Counted from the first letter of the stretch, positions 35,752-46,055 are shown. The stretch: DNA of 64,000 bases from Deltaproteobacteria bacterium (GCA_020853705.1 JADYYK010000017.1:62001-126000); one strand, 5' to 3'. The notes: a model not told the origin generated them from the sequence alone. Program-made: numbers and translations.

Positions 35752-36611
35752 CAGCGCGCACAGCGGAAGCCGACCAGGGTCGACTGTGACTCGGGCGCGG
35801 CCTTGTTGCGGCGGGCGCTGCGGATGTCGGCGGCGGGCGAGCTGGCGTGGCCGCCGCGGATCACGCGCTGGGTGCCGTGGACGGGGCCGCGCGGGTCGTC
35901 GCGCTCGGTGGTGTAGGGCTGCCACCAGTCGTTGACCCACTCGGCGACGTTGCCGGCCAGGTCCATGACGCCCTCGGGGCTGGCGCCGGCGGGCAGCGCG
36001 CCGACCGGGCCGACGCCGCCGCAGCCCATCATCACGGCGCGATCGCAGTCCGGGGTCGGGGTGTGCCCCCAGGGCCATTCGAAGCTGGAGACGCCGCGGG
36101 CGGCGAACTCCCACTCGGCCTCGGTGGGCAGGCGCATGCGCGCCCACGAGCAGTACTCGCGCGCGTCGGCGTGGGTGCGCGCGGTGACCGGGTGGCTGGC
36201 CTTGGTCATGTCGAACGAGGGCGGCGAGCGGCAGGCGCCGTCCACCACGCAGGCGTTGTACTGGCCGGCGGTGATCTCGGTGCGCGTGATCTGGAAGGCG
36301 GGCAGGCGAACGATGTGCGCGGGCCCTTCGTCGTCCTCGCAGGTGGAGCGAAGGTTCTTGTTGCAGCCCATCTCGAAGCCGCCGGCGGGGATGTCGATCA
36401 GGGCGGGCTCGCCGCCGGGGCCGAAGTTGGGGGCGGGACGCACCCCGGCGTCGGAGTCGGGCGCACGACACACCGGGACGGCAGCGAAGCGGTCGCAGCG
36501 CTGGGCGCCCGGGCAGCTGTCGCCGGGGCCGCACAGGAGGCCCTCGGCTGGGCTGGGGTCGAAGCAGCCGGCCGTCAGGACCACGACCGCGAGGGCTGCC
36601 AGCACACGCAT
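35751..36611 (-). CDS. FGE/SUMF1-like lipoprotein without catalytic Cys pair
   Basis: The 286-aa lipoprotein has lipobox VLTAGC (Cys15) and a short Cys-rich segment (GLLCGPGDSCPGAQRC). An FGE-sulfatase-fold domain covers about 75-286: IPAGGFEMGC, FQITRTEITAGQYNACV, RLPTEAEWEFAARG, GVMDLAGNVAEWVNDWW, RVIRGGHASSPA and the final GFRCAR. True formylglycine-generating enzymes carry two Cys in the segment after RGG; here that segment has none. The domain is therefore probably a binding or other non-FGly member, or related to the EgtB/PvdO class. It shares its stop with the folK start. Confidence 0.85.
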   Translation of the reverse strand: MRVLAALAVVVLTAGCFDPSPAEGLLCGPGDSCPGAQRCDRFAAVPVCRAPDSDAGVRPAPNFGPGGEPALIDIPAGGFEMGCNKNLRSTCEDDEGPAHIVRLPAFQITRTEITAGQYNACVVDGACRSPPSFDMTKASHPVTARTHADAREYCSWARMRLPTEAEWEFAARGVSSFEWPWGHTPTPDCDRAVMMGCGGVGPVGALPAGASPEGVMDLAGNVAEWVNDWWQPYTTERDDPRGPVHGTQRVIRGGHASSPAADIRSARRNKAAPESQSTLVGFRCAR

Positions 36612-36659
36612 GGCGCGAGCATCGTGCGCGGGGCAGCGAGGGTCAAGTAGACTGGGGGC

Positions 36660-38195
<1,536 letters not shown>

Positions 38196-38202
38196 CCGGT
38201 GC

Positions 38203-38231
38203 CATGCCATCATGCCATGATGTGTGGCATG
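38203..38231. repeat. Nested inverted repeat over the start region of the TPR gene
   Basis: Outer arms CATGCCA (38203-38209) and TGGCATG (38225-38231) enclose an inner perfect dyad CATCATG-C-CATGATG (38208-38222). It covers all ATG start candidates of the downstream gene. It may be an operator or an RNA structure controlling translation, or chance. Confidence 0.5.
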
Positions 38232-39050
38232 CGGGCGGCCGCCGCGATCCTGGTCGTGCTGCTGTGGGCAGGTCCCGCGGGCGCGGCACCCCGTGATGCC
38301 GACGCCCACGCGGCGCGCGGCAAGCAGCTGTTCGCGGCGCAGCAGTGGGACGACGCCATCGCCGAGTACCAGGCCGCCTACGACCTCGACGGCAAGCCGA
38401 CGCGCCTGTTCAACATGGCGCAGGCCTACCGCCTCAAGGGCGATCGTGCCCGCGCCCTCGAGCTGTACCGGCGCTATGTCGCGCTGGAGCCCAGCGGTCG
38501 CGGCGCCCCCGACGCACGCATCCGGATCGCCGAGCTGGAGCGCGCTCTCGCGGGCTCGCCGTCGCCGGAGCCGTCGCCATCGCCGTCGCCGGACCCCTCG
38601 ACCGCCCCGTATCCGTCGCCGTCCCCCAGCCGCGAGCCCTTCGCGGCGCCAGCAAGGTCGTCGGCAGGCGACCCCTTCACACCGCCGCGCCAGGTCGACC
38701 GCTATCCAGGCCAGCGCCGGCGCACCATCGGCCAGGTCACCTTCGGCGTCGGGGTGCTGGCCGCGCTCTACGGTCTCAAGTACCTCGCCGACGCCGGCAA
38801 GAAGGAGGACGAGATCAACGCCCTGACACCCGGTCAGGACAGCTGGGACCCATCCCTCGAGAGCTCCGGCAGCCGGGCCTCGACCTACGGCTGGATCCTC
38901 ACCGGCGGCGGCCTCGCCCTCACCGCCACCGCCGTCTATCTCTGGATCAGCGGCATGCGCGCCGACGTCCGTGCCGCCGAGCGCGCCGCCCGCATGTCGG
39001 CGGCGCCCCTGCCCGGCGGCGCCGCCGTCGTCGTCCGCGGTCGCTTCTGA
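38229..39050 (+). CDS. Exported TPR protein with C-terminal membrane segments
   Basis: From the start used here (38229; in-frame GTG at 38199 and ATGs at 38217/38220 are alternatives) the protein has about 273 residues. A signal peptide ends near GPAGAAP. TPR units span about 24-100 (FAAQQWDDAIAEYQAAYDLD, RLFNMAQAYRLKGDRARALE). A Ser/Pro linker and two hydrophobic segments follow, QVTFGVGVLAALYGLKYLA and STYGWILTGGGLALTATAVY. The tail ends VVVRGRF. It is a paralogue of the 19915 TPR gene and lies just after the Ser/Thr kinase, an arrangement suggesting a kinase-associated periplasmic partner. No function is established. Confidence 0.75.
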   Translation: MRAAAAILVVLLWAGPAGAAPRDADAHAARGKQLFAAQQWDDAIAEYQAAYDLDGKPTRLFNMAQAYRLKGDRARALELYRRYVALEPSGRGAPDARIRIAELERALAGSPSPEPSPSPSPDPSTAPYPSPSPSREPFAAPARSSAGDPFTPPRQVDRYPGQRRRTIGQVTFGVGVLAALYGLKYLADAGKKEDEINALTPGQDSWDPSLESSGSRASTYGWILTGGGLALTATAVYLWISGMRADVRAAERAARMSAAPLPGGAAVVVRGRF

Positions 39051-39054
39051 AGCT

Positions 39055-40218
39055 CTATCGCAACGTCGTCAGCCGCTCCACCGCCAGCGCCAGGCGGTCG
39101 CGCGGGGCGCACACGGTCAGGCGCACGAAGCCCTCGCCACCGGCGCCGAAGCCGGTCGCCGGGGTCGCGACCACGCCGGCCTCGAGCAGCTTCAGCGAGT
39201 AGTCCAGGCTGCTGACGCCCTTGGGGTTCGCGATCAGACAGTAGAACGACGCCCGGGGCTTGATGACATCGAAGCCGGCAGCGCTCAAACCATCACACAA
39301 GATATTGACACGCCCCTCATACTCGCGACGCAGCTCGGCGACCACGCCGAGGTCGCCGTCGAGGCCGGCCATCGCGGCCACCTGCACGGCCTCGAACACG
39401 CCCGAGTCGACGTTGGTCTTGACCTTGCCCAGGCCGCTCACCAGCGCCTCGTTGCCGATGGCGAAGCCGACGCGCCAGCCGGTCATGTTGAAGGTCTTGG
39501 ACAACGAGTGGAACTCGATGGCGCACTCGCGCGCGCCCGGGATCTCCAGGATCGACTTCGGCGGCTCGGCGCCCCCGTAGTAGATCTCCGAGTACGCCAT
39601 GTCGGACGCCACGATGATGTCGTGCTTCAGCGCGAACTCGACGACGTCCTCGTAGAAGCCCTTGGGCGCCAGCGCCGCGGTCGGGTTGTTGGGATAGTTC
39701 ACCCACATGACCTTGGCGCGCCGCGCGACGTCGGCCGGGATCGCCTTCAGATCGGGCAGGAACCCGCTGTCCCGCCGCAGCGGCATGAAGTACGGCTCGC
39801 CGCCCGAGAAGCGCGTCCCGGTCGCATACACCGGGTAGCCCGGGTCGGGGCACAGCACGACGTCGCCCGGCTCCACGAAGGCGACCGGGAAGTGCGCGAT
39901 GCCCTCCTTGGACCCGATCAGCGCCACCACCTCGCGCGCGGGGTCGAGCTTGACGCCGAAGCGACGCTGGCAGAAGCGCGCCGCCGATTCGCGATACGCC
40001 ATCATTCCGACGTACGAAGGGTACTGGTGGTGGCGTGGATCCGCGGCCGCCTTGGCCGCCGCGGCCACGATGTGCGCCGGCGTCGGCAGATCGGGATCAC
40101 CGATGCCGAGGTCGACCAGATCCACCCCGCGCGCACGCGCGTCGGCCTTGAGGGCATCGATGCGCGCGAACGGGTACGGGGGCAGCTCGCGGATGCGCGA
40201 GGCCAGCTCGATCTTCAT
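39055..40218 (-). CDS. dapL: LL-diaminopimelate aminotransferase
   Basis: DapL converts tetrahydrodipicolinate to LL-diaminopimelate in one PLP-dependent step of lysine and peptidoglycan synthesis, bypassing DapD/C/E. The 387-aa fold-type I aminotransferase begins MKIELASRIRELPPYPFARI and has LGIGDPDLPTP, WVNYPNNPTAA, SDMAYSEIYYGG and the PLP-Lys in FHSLSKTFNMTGWRVG. The N-terminal motif and length fit the DapL branch. The ATG at 40218 overlaps the stop of the FAH-family gene as ATGA. A general aspartate-type aminotransferase remains possible. Confidence 0.85.
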   Translation of the reverse strand: MKIELASRIRELPPYPFARIDALKADARARGVDLVDLGIGDPDLPTPAHIVAAAAKAAADPRHHQYPSYVGMMAYRESAARFCQRRFGVKLDPAREVVALIGSKEGIAHFPVAFVEPGDVVLCPDPGYPVYATGTRFSGGEPYFMPLRRDSGFLPDLKAIPADVARRAKVMWVNYPNNPTAALAPKGFYEDVVEFALKHDIIVASDMAYSEIYYGGAEPPKSILEIPGARECAIEFHSLSKTFNMTGWRVGFAIGNEALVSGLGKVKTNVDSGVFEAVQVAAMAGLDGDLGVVAELRREYEGRVNILCDGLSAAGFDVIKPRASFYCLIANPKGVSSLDYSLKLLEAGVVATPATGFGAGGEGFVRLTVCAPRDRLALAVERLTTLR

Positions 40219-41027
40219 GCGGGTTCTCCTACCACGGGGTTTTCCAGGGTGCCGACGCCATCGACCGTGATGGCGACGACGTCGCCGGGCTGCACCGGGC
40301 CGACGCCCGAGGGCGTCCCGGTGGTGATGACGTCGCCGGGCTCCAGCGTCATGACGTGCGAGATGAACGACACCAGCGTGGGCAAGTCGAAGATGAGGTC
40401 GGCGGTGGTCGAGTCCTGGCGCGGCTCGCCGTTCAGCGTGGTGCGCACGCGCAGGTTGCCGAGGTCGTGACCCTCCTCGGCCAGCTGATCCAGCGTGGTC
40501 ACGCACGGCCCCACCGGTGCGAAGCTGTCGAAGCCCTTGGCGCGGGTGTACTGGATGTCCTTCTTCTGCAGGTCGCGCACGGTGACGTCGTTCAGCGCGG
40601 TGACTCCCAGCACGTACTCCAGCGCGGCCTCGCGCGAGACCCGGCGCGCGCGCTTGCCGATGACCAGCGCGACCTCGCCCTCGAAGTCGACCCGCGAATA
40701 GCCCGACGGCCGCACGATGTCGGCGTCGGGATCCAGCAGCGCGCTCGGGGGCTTGAGGAACAGCAGCGGCTCGTCGGGCAGCGGCTTCTTCATCTCCTCG
40801 GCGTGCTTGCGGTAGTTCAGGCCGACGCCGACGATCTTCGACGGCACCACCGGGGCGCACAGCTGGATCGACGGGGCCAGGTAGATCTCGCGCGTGACGC
40901 CGGCCCGTCGCGACCACGGATCACCGTCGATGACCAGCAGCCGACCGTCGGCGCCGGTGCCTTCGAACTCGGCCCAGCGCGGTGGGCGGCCCGGATCGCT
41001 CTTGGGGACGAAGCGGCACAGCCTCAT
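40215..41027 (-). CDS. Fumarylacetoacetate hydrolase (FAH) family protein
   Basis: The 270-aa protein has the FAH core: IVGVGLNYRKHAEEM, a metal-binding Glu set in VDFEGEVALVIGK, GVTALNDVTVRDLQ, FDSFAPVGPCV and TGTPSGVGPVQPGD. Members hydrolyse or isomerise C-C bonds of 2-oxo-3-ene or acylpyruvate compounds, or decarboxylate oxaloacetate (FAHD1-like). The size fits the short FAHD1/HpcE-like form. Co-translation with dapL is unusual and hints at a housekeeping oxo-acid clean-up role rather than aromatic breakdown. Confidence 0.92.
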   Translation of the reverse strand: MRLCRFVPKSDPGRPPRWAEFEGTGADGRLLVIDGDPWSRRAGVTREIYLAPSIQLCAPVVPSKIVGVGLNYRKHAEEMKKPLPDEPLLFLKPPSALLDPDADIVRPSGYSRVDFEGEVALVIGKRARRVSREAALEYVLGVTALNDVTVRDLQKKDIQYTRAKGFDSFAPVGPCVTTLDQLAEEGHDLGNLRVRTTLNGEPRQDSTTADLIFDLPTLVSFISHVMTLEPGDVITTGTPSGVGPVQPGDVVAITVDGVGTLENPVVGEPA

Positions 41028-41060
41028 GTCGCGCGCTTATAGCATGCTACCGTGACCAGG

Positions 41061-42227
41061 ATGCAGCCCCGGTCTTCAGCGGTGGTCGCTGCGGCGCTGG
41101 GCGCGCTGCTGGCCGGCTGCCCCGGCTGCGGCGACGACGCTGTCGACCCAGGTGATGGCAGCAGCGTGGAGTCGCAGACGCTGCTGCTGACGGTGGGTGC
41201 GAGCGGCCTGTCCGACCCGGTCAGCTTCGTGGTGCCGCCTGACGCGCTGTCGCTGCACCTGACCGCGCGCGCGCCTGGTGCCACCGGCAAGCTGGCCTTC
41301 GAGCTCAGCCAGGACGGCCAGTTGCGGGTGTCGTACCAGACCCCCGCGACCGCCGATGACGCCCTGCTGTCAGTACACGACGAGCTGGCCTGGGGCACCC
41401 CGGCGTCGACCGCCGGCCTGGCGCGCAGCCCGGGCGGCAGCTGGGAGGTGAAGCTGCGTCACCTGGGCGGAGCGCTGCCGGCCCCGGTCCCGGTGCTGGC
41501 GGTGTGGCGCCGCGCCGGCCCGCCCGAGCGCGGCGAGCCGCGGGGTCGCCTCGGCGTCAGCCTGGTCCTGGTCGGCCGAGACGGAGACAGCGCGGCCGAG
41601 GCCGCCGCGCGGCGCGCGCTCGACGGCGCGGCCAATCTGCTCGACCTGCCCATCGACGTCGCCGCCGTGGTGCACGTGGACGGCGCGGCTGCGGCGCCGT
41701 TCGCGACCGTCGACGTCAGCGGCGGCGCCGACGCGGCCGGGATGCGCGCGCTGTTCGCCCAGCCGCTCGGCCTGCCGGCGCTGGGCACGCTGCCTCTGTT
41801 CGTGGTGCCGCGCCTGACCGAGACCACACCGACCGGCGGCCTCGACGTGTTCGGCTCCAGCGGAGGCATCCCGATCCCGGTCGCCTCCGGGGGCGCACAT
41901 GGCGGCGTCGCGGTGTCGGCCGCGGCACTGGCGCTGGATCGCCGCACCGGCACCATCGCCATCGCGCACGAGCTCGGCCACGCGCTCGGCCTGCTGCACA
42001 CCAGCGAACCCAGCGGCGGCGCCCACGATCACCTGACCTCGACCCCCGAGTGCACCAGCGCACGCGACAGCGACGGCAGTGGCACGGTGTTACCCGAGGA
42101 GTGCAGCGGTGCAGGCGCCGAAAACCTCATGTTCTGGGCCCTGGGCAGCGCGGCGCCGACCCTGAGCGCCGAGCAGCACGCCATCCTCAACCGCTCGCCG
42201 CTGCTGGTCAAATGGCCGGCCCCGTAG
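41061..42227 (+). CDS. Metzincin-type zinc metallopeptidase lipoprotein
   Basis: This 388-aa protein has lipobox GALLAGC and a Cys/Asp-rich start. A beta-rich N-terminal half (about 35-160) precedes a peptidase-like domain. Near residue 300 the full HExxHxxGxxH zinc motif is present as HELGHALGLLH, and ENLMFWAL near residue 355 can serve as the Met-turn. Cys in TPECTS and EECSG may cross-link the loop between. The chosen ATG (41061) gives a clean lipoprotein signal; an in-frame GTG lies nine bases upstream. It resembles secreted matrixin/ulilysin-type peptidases in topology only; the substrate is unknown. It diverges from the FAH gene by about 33 bases. Confidence 0.82.
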   Translation: MQPRSSAVVAAALGALLAGCPGCGDDAVDPGDGSSVESQTLLLTVGASGLSDPVSFVVPPDALSLHLTARAPGATGKLAFELSQDGQLRVSYQTPATADDALLSVHDELAWGTPASTAGLARSPGGSWEVKLRHLGGALPAPVPVLAVWRRAGPPERGEPRGRLGVSLVLVGRDGDSAAEAAARRALDGAANLLDLPIDVAAVVHVDGAAAAPFATVDVSGGADAAGMRALFAQPLGLPALGTLPLFVVPRLTETTPTGGLDVFGSSGGIPIPVASGGAHGGVAVSAAALALDRRTGTIAIAHELGHALGLLHTSEPSGGAHDHLTSTPECTSARDSDGSGTVLPEECSGAGAENLMFWALGSAAPTLSAEQHAILNRSPLLVKWPAP

Positions 42228-42280
42228 ACAGCCGGGGCGATCCAATTGGTCGGACCCTAACCGCCGAAAACAATGGCTGA

Positions 42281-42309
42281 TTGCGAGTCAGTCCCCAGTC
42301 CGGTAAGAT
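42281..42309 (+). promoter_or_regulatory. Candidate promoter of the FHA gene
   Basis: TTGCGA (42281-42286, four of six) is followed by a 17-base spacer and TAAGAT (42304-42309, four of six), the same -10 hexamer as the polysaccharide-export promoter. The predicted start near 42316 is about 37 bases before the TTG start. The rest of the 125-base gap shows nothing that I recognise. Confidence 0.45.
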
Positions 42310-42352
42310 CGCCTGGCTGACCTCCTGCAACTCCTAGAGGAAGCGCCTGGGC

Positions 42353-44569
42353 TTGGCTACTGACGACGACATTCCCTCCGAGAGCACTGTCGTGGACGAC
42401 AAGGTCCAGGACGGGTGGGAGGAGTCCACCGTCGCGCACAAGAAGCAGCACGGCGACAAGACCCCGCCGCCATTGGCAAAGGCCAACGGTGGTGCCCGCG
42501 TCACCGGCGCCAACGGCAAGGCCGCGCGGCCCCCTGCGTCAACCATCCGCTCCGCCGCCATCCCGGCGCCGCCCGCGATGGGGCGCCGTAGCTCGGTCGA
42601 AGCCCGCATGACGAGCCAGGGTCGGCCGGCGATGCAGCCGCCCGAGCAGCTGACCCCGCCCAATGCCGAGGTCCCGCAGACGGTCTCAAATGGTACCGGC
42701 CCTCTGGCTGCGCAACCCACCATGATCCGGGAACCACCGATGCAGGGCACCGCCACCAAACCCGCCACCCAGATGGCCAGACTGGTCGTCATCGGCGGGA
42801 CGGATCGCGGACGTGAATTCGTCCTCACCAAGCCCGAGACCGGCGTGGGCCGCGGTACCGATAACGAGATCGTGTTGACCGACATCGCGGTGTCGCGTCG
42901 CCACTTCATCCTGACCTTCGACGGGCGCGTCTTCGGCGTGCGCGATCTGGGCAGCGGCAACGGCACCATCTTGAACGGTCAGCGCGTCGGTACCGTGCCG
43001 GTGCGCGACGGCGATCAGATCGAGATCGGCAACACGCTGATGCGCTTCGAGCACCCTGATGGTGCCGCGGCGCAGGCGCCAGTCGCGGGCGTGGCTGCGG
43101 CGCCGCCGCAGAGCCATCAGTATCCGCTGCAGCCCCCGCCACAGGAGGCGCCCTACGCACCGCAGCAGGCGGGCTGGGCCTCGGGCGGGCCGCCGGTGGC
43201 GCCGCCGGTGCCGCTGCCGCCGGGGGCGCAGACCTTCGCCACCCAGCTGCCCTACGGCTCGTTCGGACAGCCGCCTTCGATGCCAGGGCCGCCGCCAGGT
43301 CCGGCGACCATGCAGTACTCGCAGCCGCACCAGGCCTACGCGCCGCCGCCGTCCTTCCCCGAGGGCACGCCCGCGTACGACATGAACATGAGCGACCCCA
43401 GCGCGACGGCGCTGCGGGCCACGCAGAAGAAGAAGATGATCCTCGGCGGCGTGGCCCTGATGGGCGGCTGCATCCTCATCGCGGTGATCGCCGCGCTGGC
43501 GGGCGGCTCGAGCTCGCCGCACAAGCCAGGCGCGATGGGCGCGGGTGCGGGCGGTGGTGGCGCCGGTGGCGGTGGTGGCACCGGGCCGGTCGCCAGCGCA
43601 GGTGGCGGCGCAGGCGGCGGCACCGCTGGTGGCCCGGTCGTGACGCCGGTCGGTGGCGGCAGCGCGCCGCTGGTGACCCCGGTGACGCCGTCGCCGTCGT
43701 CGCCGCTGGCCTCGCCCGAGCCGGGTTCGGTGGTGTCACCTTCGGCGTCGCCCGCCGTGGTGGCGCCGTCGCCGTCGCCCACCGTGGCGCCGTCGCCCGC
43801 GGTGTCGCCGTCGCGAGTCAAGCCGTCGCTGGCACCGTCGCCCTCGGTCAAGCCGTCGCCGCTGGTCAAGCCGTCGCCGTCGCCGGTCAAGCCATCGCCG
43901 AGGCCCGACAAGCCCAAGCCGTCGCCCAAGCCCGACAAGCCCGACAAGCCCGACGGCGACCCCGCGCCCATCGTGTCGGGCAAGGCCAAGGACCTGCTCA
44001 AGCAGTCGCAGGCCCAGTACAAGGCGCGCAACTTCGCAGCCTCGGCGCAGTCGCTGCGGCTGGCCGCCGAGCAGCAGTCGGGCGCCGCCGCGGACAAGAC
44101 CCGCGCCCAGGCCAACCAGATCGCCGCCATCGGCGAGGCGCTGACCAGCGCCGCCAGCGCGGGAGGCGCGCAGGCCGTCAAGCTGTACGAGACCGCGCTC
44201 AAGAACGACGCCGCGGTCGGCAAGAGCGCCCACGCCGCCTTCATCAAGGCCAAGCTGATCGACGCCGCCAAGACCGAGGCCTCCAAGTCGATCGCCGCCG
44301 GCAAGCTGGAGAACGCCTACGCCTACGCCAACATGGCCGAAAAGTACGGCGGCAGCGGCGATCCCATCGTGCAGAAGGTCCGCCTCGCGCTGGAGCTCAA
44401 GGCCAAGGAGCTGTACTCCAAGGGCCAGTCCTCCAAGGGCGAGGTCGCCAAGGCGGCCTGGCGCCGCATCCTCAAGATCGTGCCCGCGACCAGCCCCTGG
44501 TACCAGAAGGCGTACACCGCGGTGAACGCGGCGCCCTCGGGCGGGGTCGACGAAGACGAGGAGCAATAG
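42353..44569 (+). CDS. FHA-domain transmembrane protein with TPR-like periplasmic tail
   Basis: This 738-aa protein has a disordered N-terminus (1-140) and an FHA domain at about 141-236. The phosphothreonine-binding motifs GRGTDNEIVL, SRRHFIL and LGSGNGTILNG are all present. A Pro/Gln/Ala-rich stretch follows to about 355. One TM helix spans about 362-384 (KKKMILGGVALMGGCILIAV). A long Gly- then Ser/Pro/Lys-rich linker precedes helical TPR-like repeats from about 540 to 730. FHA domains read phosphothreonine, so the partner is a Hanks-type kinase; one sits 4 kb upstream. The TTG start is the only in-frame candidate before the conserved N-terminal motif. Its logic (FHA inside, helical domain outside) parallels the GltG-like protein. 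Confidence 0.85.
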   Translation: MATDDDIPSESTVVDDKVQDGWEESTVAHKKQHGDKTPPPLAKANGGARVTGANGKAARPPASTIRSAAIPAPPAMGRRSSVEARMTSQGRPAMQPPEQLTPPNAEVPQTVSNGTGPLAAQPTMIREPPMQGTATKPATQMARLVVIGGTDRGREFVLTKPETGVGRGTDNEIVLTDIAVSRRHFILTFDGRVFGVRDLGSGNGTILNGQRVGTVPVRDGDQIEIGNTLMRFEHPDGAAAQAPVAGVAAAPPQSHQYPLQPPPQEAPYAPQQAGWASGGPPVAPPVPLPPGAQTFATQLPYGSFGQPPSMPGPPPGPATMQYSQPHQAYAPPPSFPEGTPAYDMNMSDPSATALRATQKKKMILGGVALMGGCILIAVIAALAGGSSSPHKPGAMGAGAGGGGAGGGGGTGPVASAGGGAGGGTAGGPVVTPVGGGSAPLVTPVTPSPSSPLASPEPGSVVSPSASPAVVAPSPSPTVAPSPAVSPSRVKPSLAPSPSVKPSPLVKPSPSPVKPSPRPDKPKPSPKPDKPDKPDGDPAPIVSGKAKDLLKQSQAQYKARNFAASAQSLRLAAEQQSGAAADKTRAQANQIAAIGEALTSAASAGGAQAVKLYETALKNDAAVGKSAHAAFIKAKLIDAAKTEASKSIAAGKLENAYAYANMAEKYGGSGDPIVQKVRLALELKAKELYSKGQSSKGEVAKAAWRRILKIVPATSPWYQKAYTAVNAAPSGGVDEDEEQ

Positions 44570-44607
44570 CCCCCGAAGCGAAGCTTCGAGCAGCGCCGTT
44601 CCGGCGC

Positions 44608-45048
44608 TTACTTCTTCTTCGCGGGCTTCTTCGCCGGGCGCGTCGGCGGCGTGCCGCCCCGCTTGGTGATGACCTTGGCGATGCGCGCCTCGAGCTCGTG
44701 GAAGTCGAACGGCTTGTCGAGGTAGTCGTCCACGCCATACAGCGGCGAGGTCAGCTCGTTCATCTTGGGGCCGATGGCGGTCAGCATGATGATGCCGGTC
44801 GACTTCAGGGTGGCGTCGTCGCGGATGTCCTTGGCGACCTCCCAGCCACTCTTGCCCGGCATCATGACGTCGAGCACCACCACGTCGGGCTTGGCCTCGC
44901 GCGCGCGCGCCAGGGCATCGGCGCCATTCAGCGCCTCCACGATCTGATAGCCCACTCGTGACAGCGTACTGCGCAGGATGCCGACGATCTCGGCGTCGTC
45001 ATCCACGATCAGCAGGGTCGCGGCCTTGGCCTTCTTCACCGGCGGCAT
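44608..45048 (-). CDS. Single-domain response regulator with Lys-rich tail
   Basis: This 146-aa CheY-like receiver has the acidic pocket VDDDAE, phospho-acceptor Asp60 in VVLDVMMPGKSG, Thr in IIMLTAIG, and Lys in DYLDKPF. A short basic tail (PAKKPAKKK) follows, with no output domain. The ATG at 45048 is preferred; an in-frame ATG at 45090 would approach the divergent gene. No histidine kinase is beside it. It lies convergent with the FHA protein and divergent from the dynamin operon. Confidence 0.9.
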   Translation of the reverse strand: MPPVKKAKAATLLIVDDDAEIVGILRSTLSRVGYQIVEALNGADALARAREAKPDVVVLDVMMPGKSGWEVAKDIRDDATLKSTGIIMLTAIGPKMNELTSPLYGVDDYLDKPFDFHELEARIAKVITKRGGTPPTRPAKKPAKKK

Positions 45049-45105
45049 GCGCGGACCATAGCGGCCTTGCTCAGTCACGGTCAACAACATGGTAAGAACA
45101 GGAGC

Positions 45106-46047
45106 TTGAAGCCGCTGACACGTCGTCTCCTGATCGCGCTCGCGCTGTTCGTCGCGGCCTTCGCCGGCTTCTCCATCTATGCCGACGTCTCCAAGCTGAG
45201 CGCGCGCATGAGCCACTATGCCTGGTGGACCTTCGCGGTCGCGCTGGGGCTGACCTCGCTGAACTACGCGGTGCGCTTCGTGCGCTGGCAGGAGTTCCTG
45301 CGTGTGGCCAAGATCGACATCGGCGTGCGCGACTCCGGCAGCATCTTCCTGTCGGGCTTCGTCATGTCGATCACGCCGGGCAAGGTCGGCGAGGTCCTGA
45401 AGTCGTTCCTGCTGCGCGAGCGCCACCAGGTCCCGGTGGCGCGGTCGGCCCCCATCGTGGTCGCCGAGCGCGTGACCGACCTGGTCGCGGTGCTGCTGAT
45501 CGCGGCCGCCGGCGTGGGCGCCTACCACTACGGGGCGCCGCTGGTCATCGCGTCGACCTCGGTGGTCCTCATCGGCCTCGGCGTCCTGATGTCGCGCCGG
45601 GCCTCGCTGTGGCTGCTGCACGGGGTCGCGCGCATCCCGGGCCTCAGCAAGCTGGCCCACAAGGTCGAGGAGTTCTACGACAGCCTGGCCGAGCTGGTGA
45701 AGCCCGGGCCGCTGCTCAAGGGTACCGCGCTGTCGCTGCTGGCCTGGGCCTGCGAGTGCATCGGCTTCTGGTTCATCCTGGTCGGCTTCGGCGCCACCGG
45801 CACCCCGCGGGCGTGGGCGGCCTTCATCTATGCCACCACCACGCTGGCCGGCGCGGTGTCGTTCCTGCCCGGCGGCCTGCTGGCGACCGAGCTGTCGATG
45901 ACCGCGCTCCTGATGCGTGGCGCGACCGGGTTCGACAAGGCGACCGCGGTGGCGGCGACCATCCTGTGCCGCCTGGCCACGCTGTGGTTCGGCGTCCTGG
46001 TCGGGCTGGTCGCGCTGGGCTTGCGCCGCCGCCGTCGGCCGGCGTAG
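45106..46047 (+). CDS. Lysylphosphatidylglycerol-synthase-TM / flippase-like integral membrane protein
   Basis: This 313-aa protein of the LPG_synthase_TM (UPF0104/AglD) family has seven or eight TM helices. Characteristic motifs are LNYAVRFVRWQEFLR near residue 55, LSGFVMSITPGKVGEVLKSF near 85, VVAERVTDLVAVLLI, and the late FLPGGLLATELSMTALLMRG. In MprF the same region flips amino-acylated lipids, and archaeal AglD acts in glycan transfer; no synthetase domain is present here. The TTG at 45106 gives the family N-terminus, although its AGGAG site is very close; a TTG at 45067 is an alternative. First gene of a six-gene operon. Confidence 0.85.
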   Translation: MKPLTRRLLIALALFVAAFAGFSIYADVSKLSARMSHYAWWTFAVALGLTSLNYAVRFVRWQEFLRVAKIDIGVRDSGSIFLSGFVMSITPGKVGEVLKSFLLRERHQVPVARSAPIVVAERVTDLVAVLLIAAAGVGAYHYGAPLVIASTSVVLIGLGVLMSRRASLWLLHGVARIPGLSKLAHKVEEFYDSLAELVKPGPLLKGTALSLLAWACECIGFWFILVGFGATGTPRAWAAFIYATTTLAGAVSFLPGGLLATELSMTALLMRGATGFDKATAVAATILCRLATLWFGVLVGLVALGLRRRRRPA

Positions 46048-46055
46048 CGTCGGGC

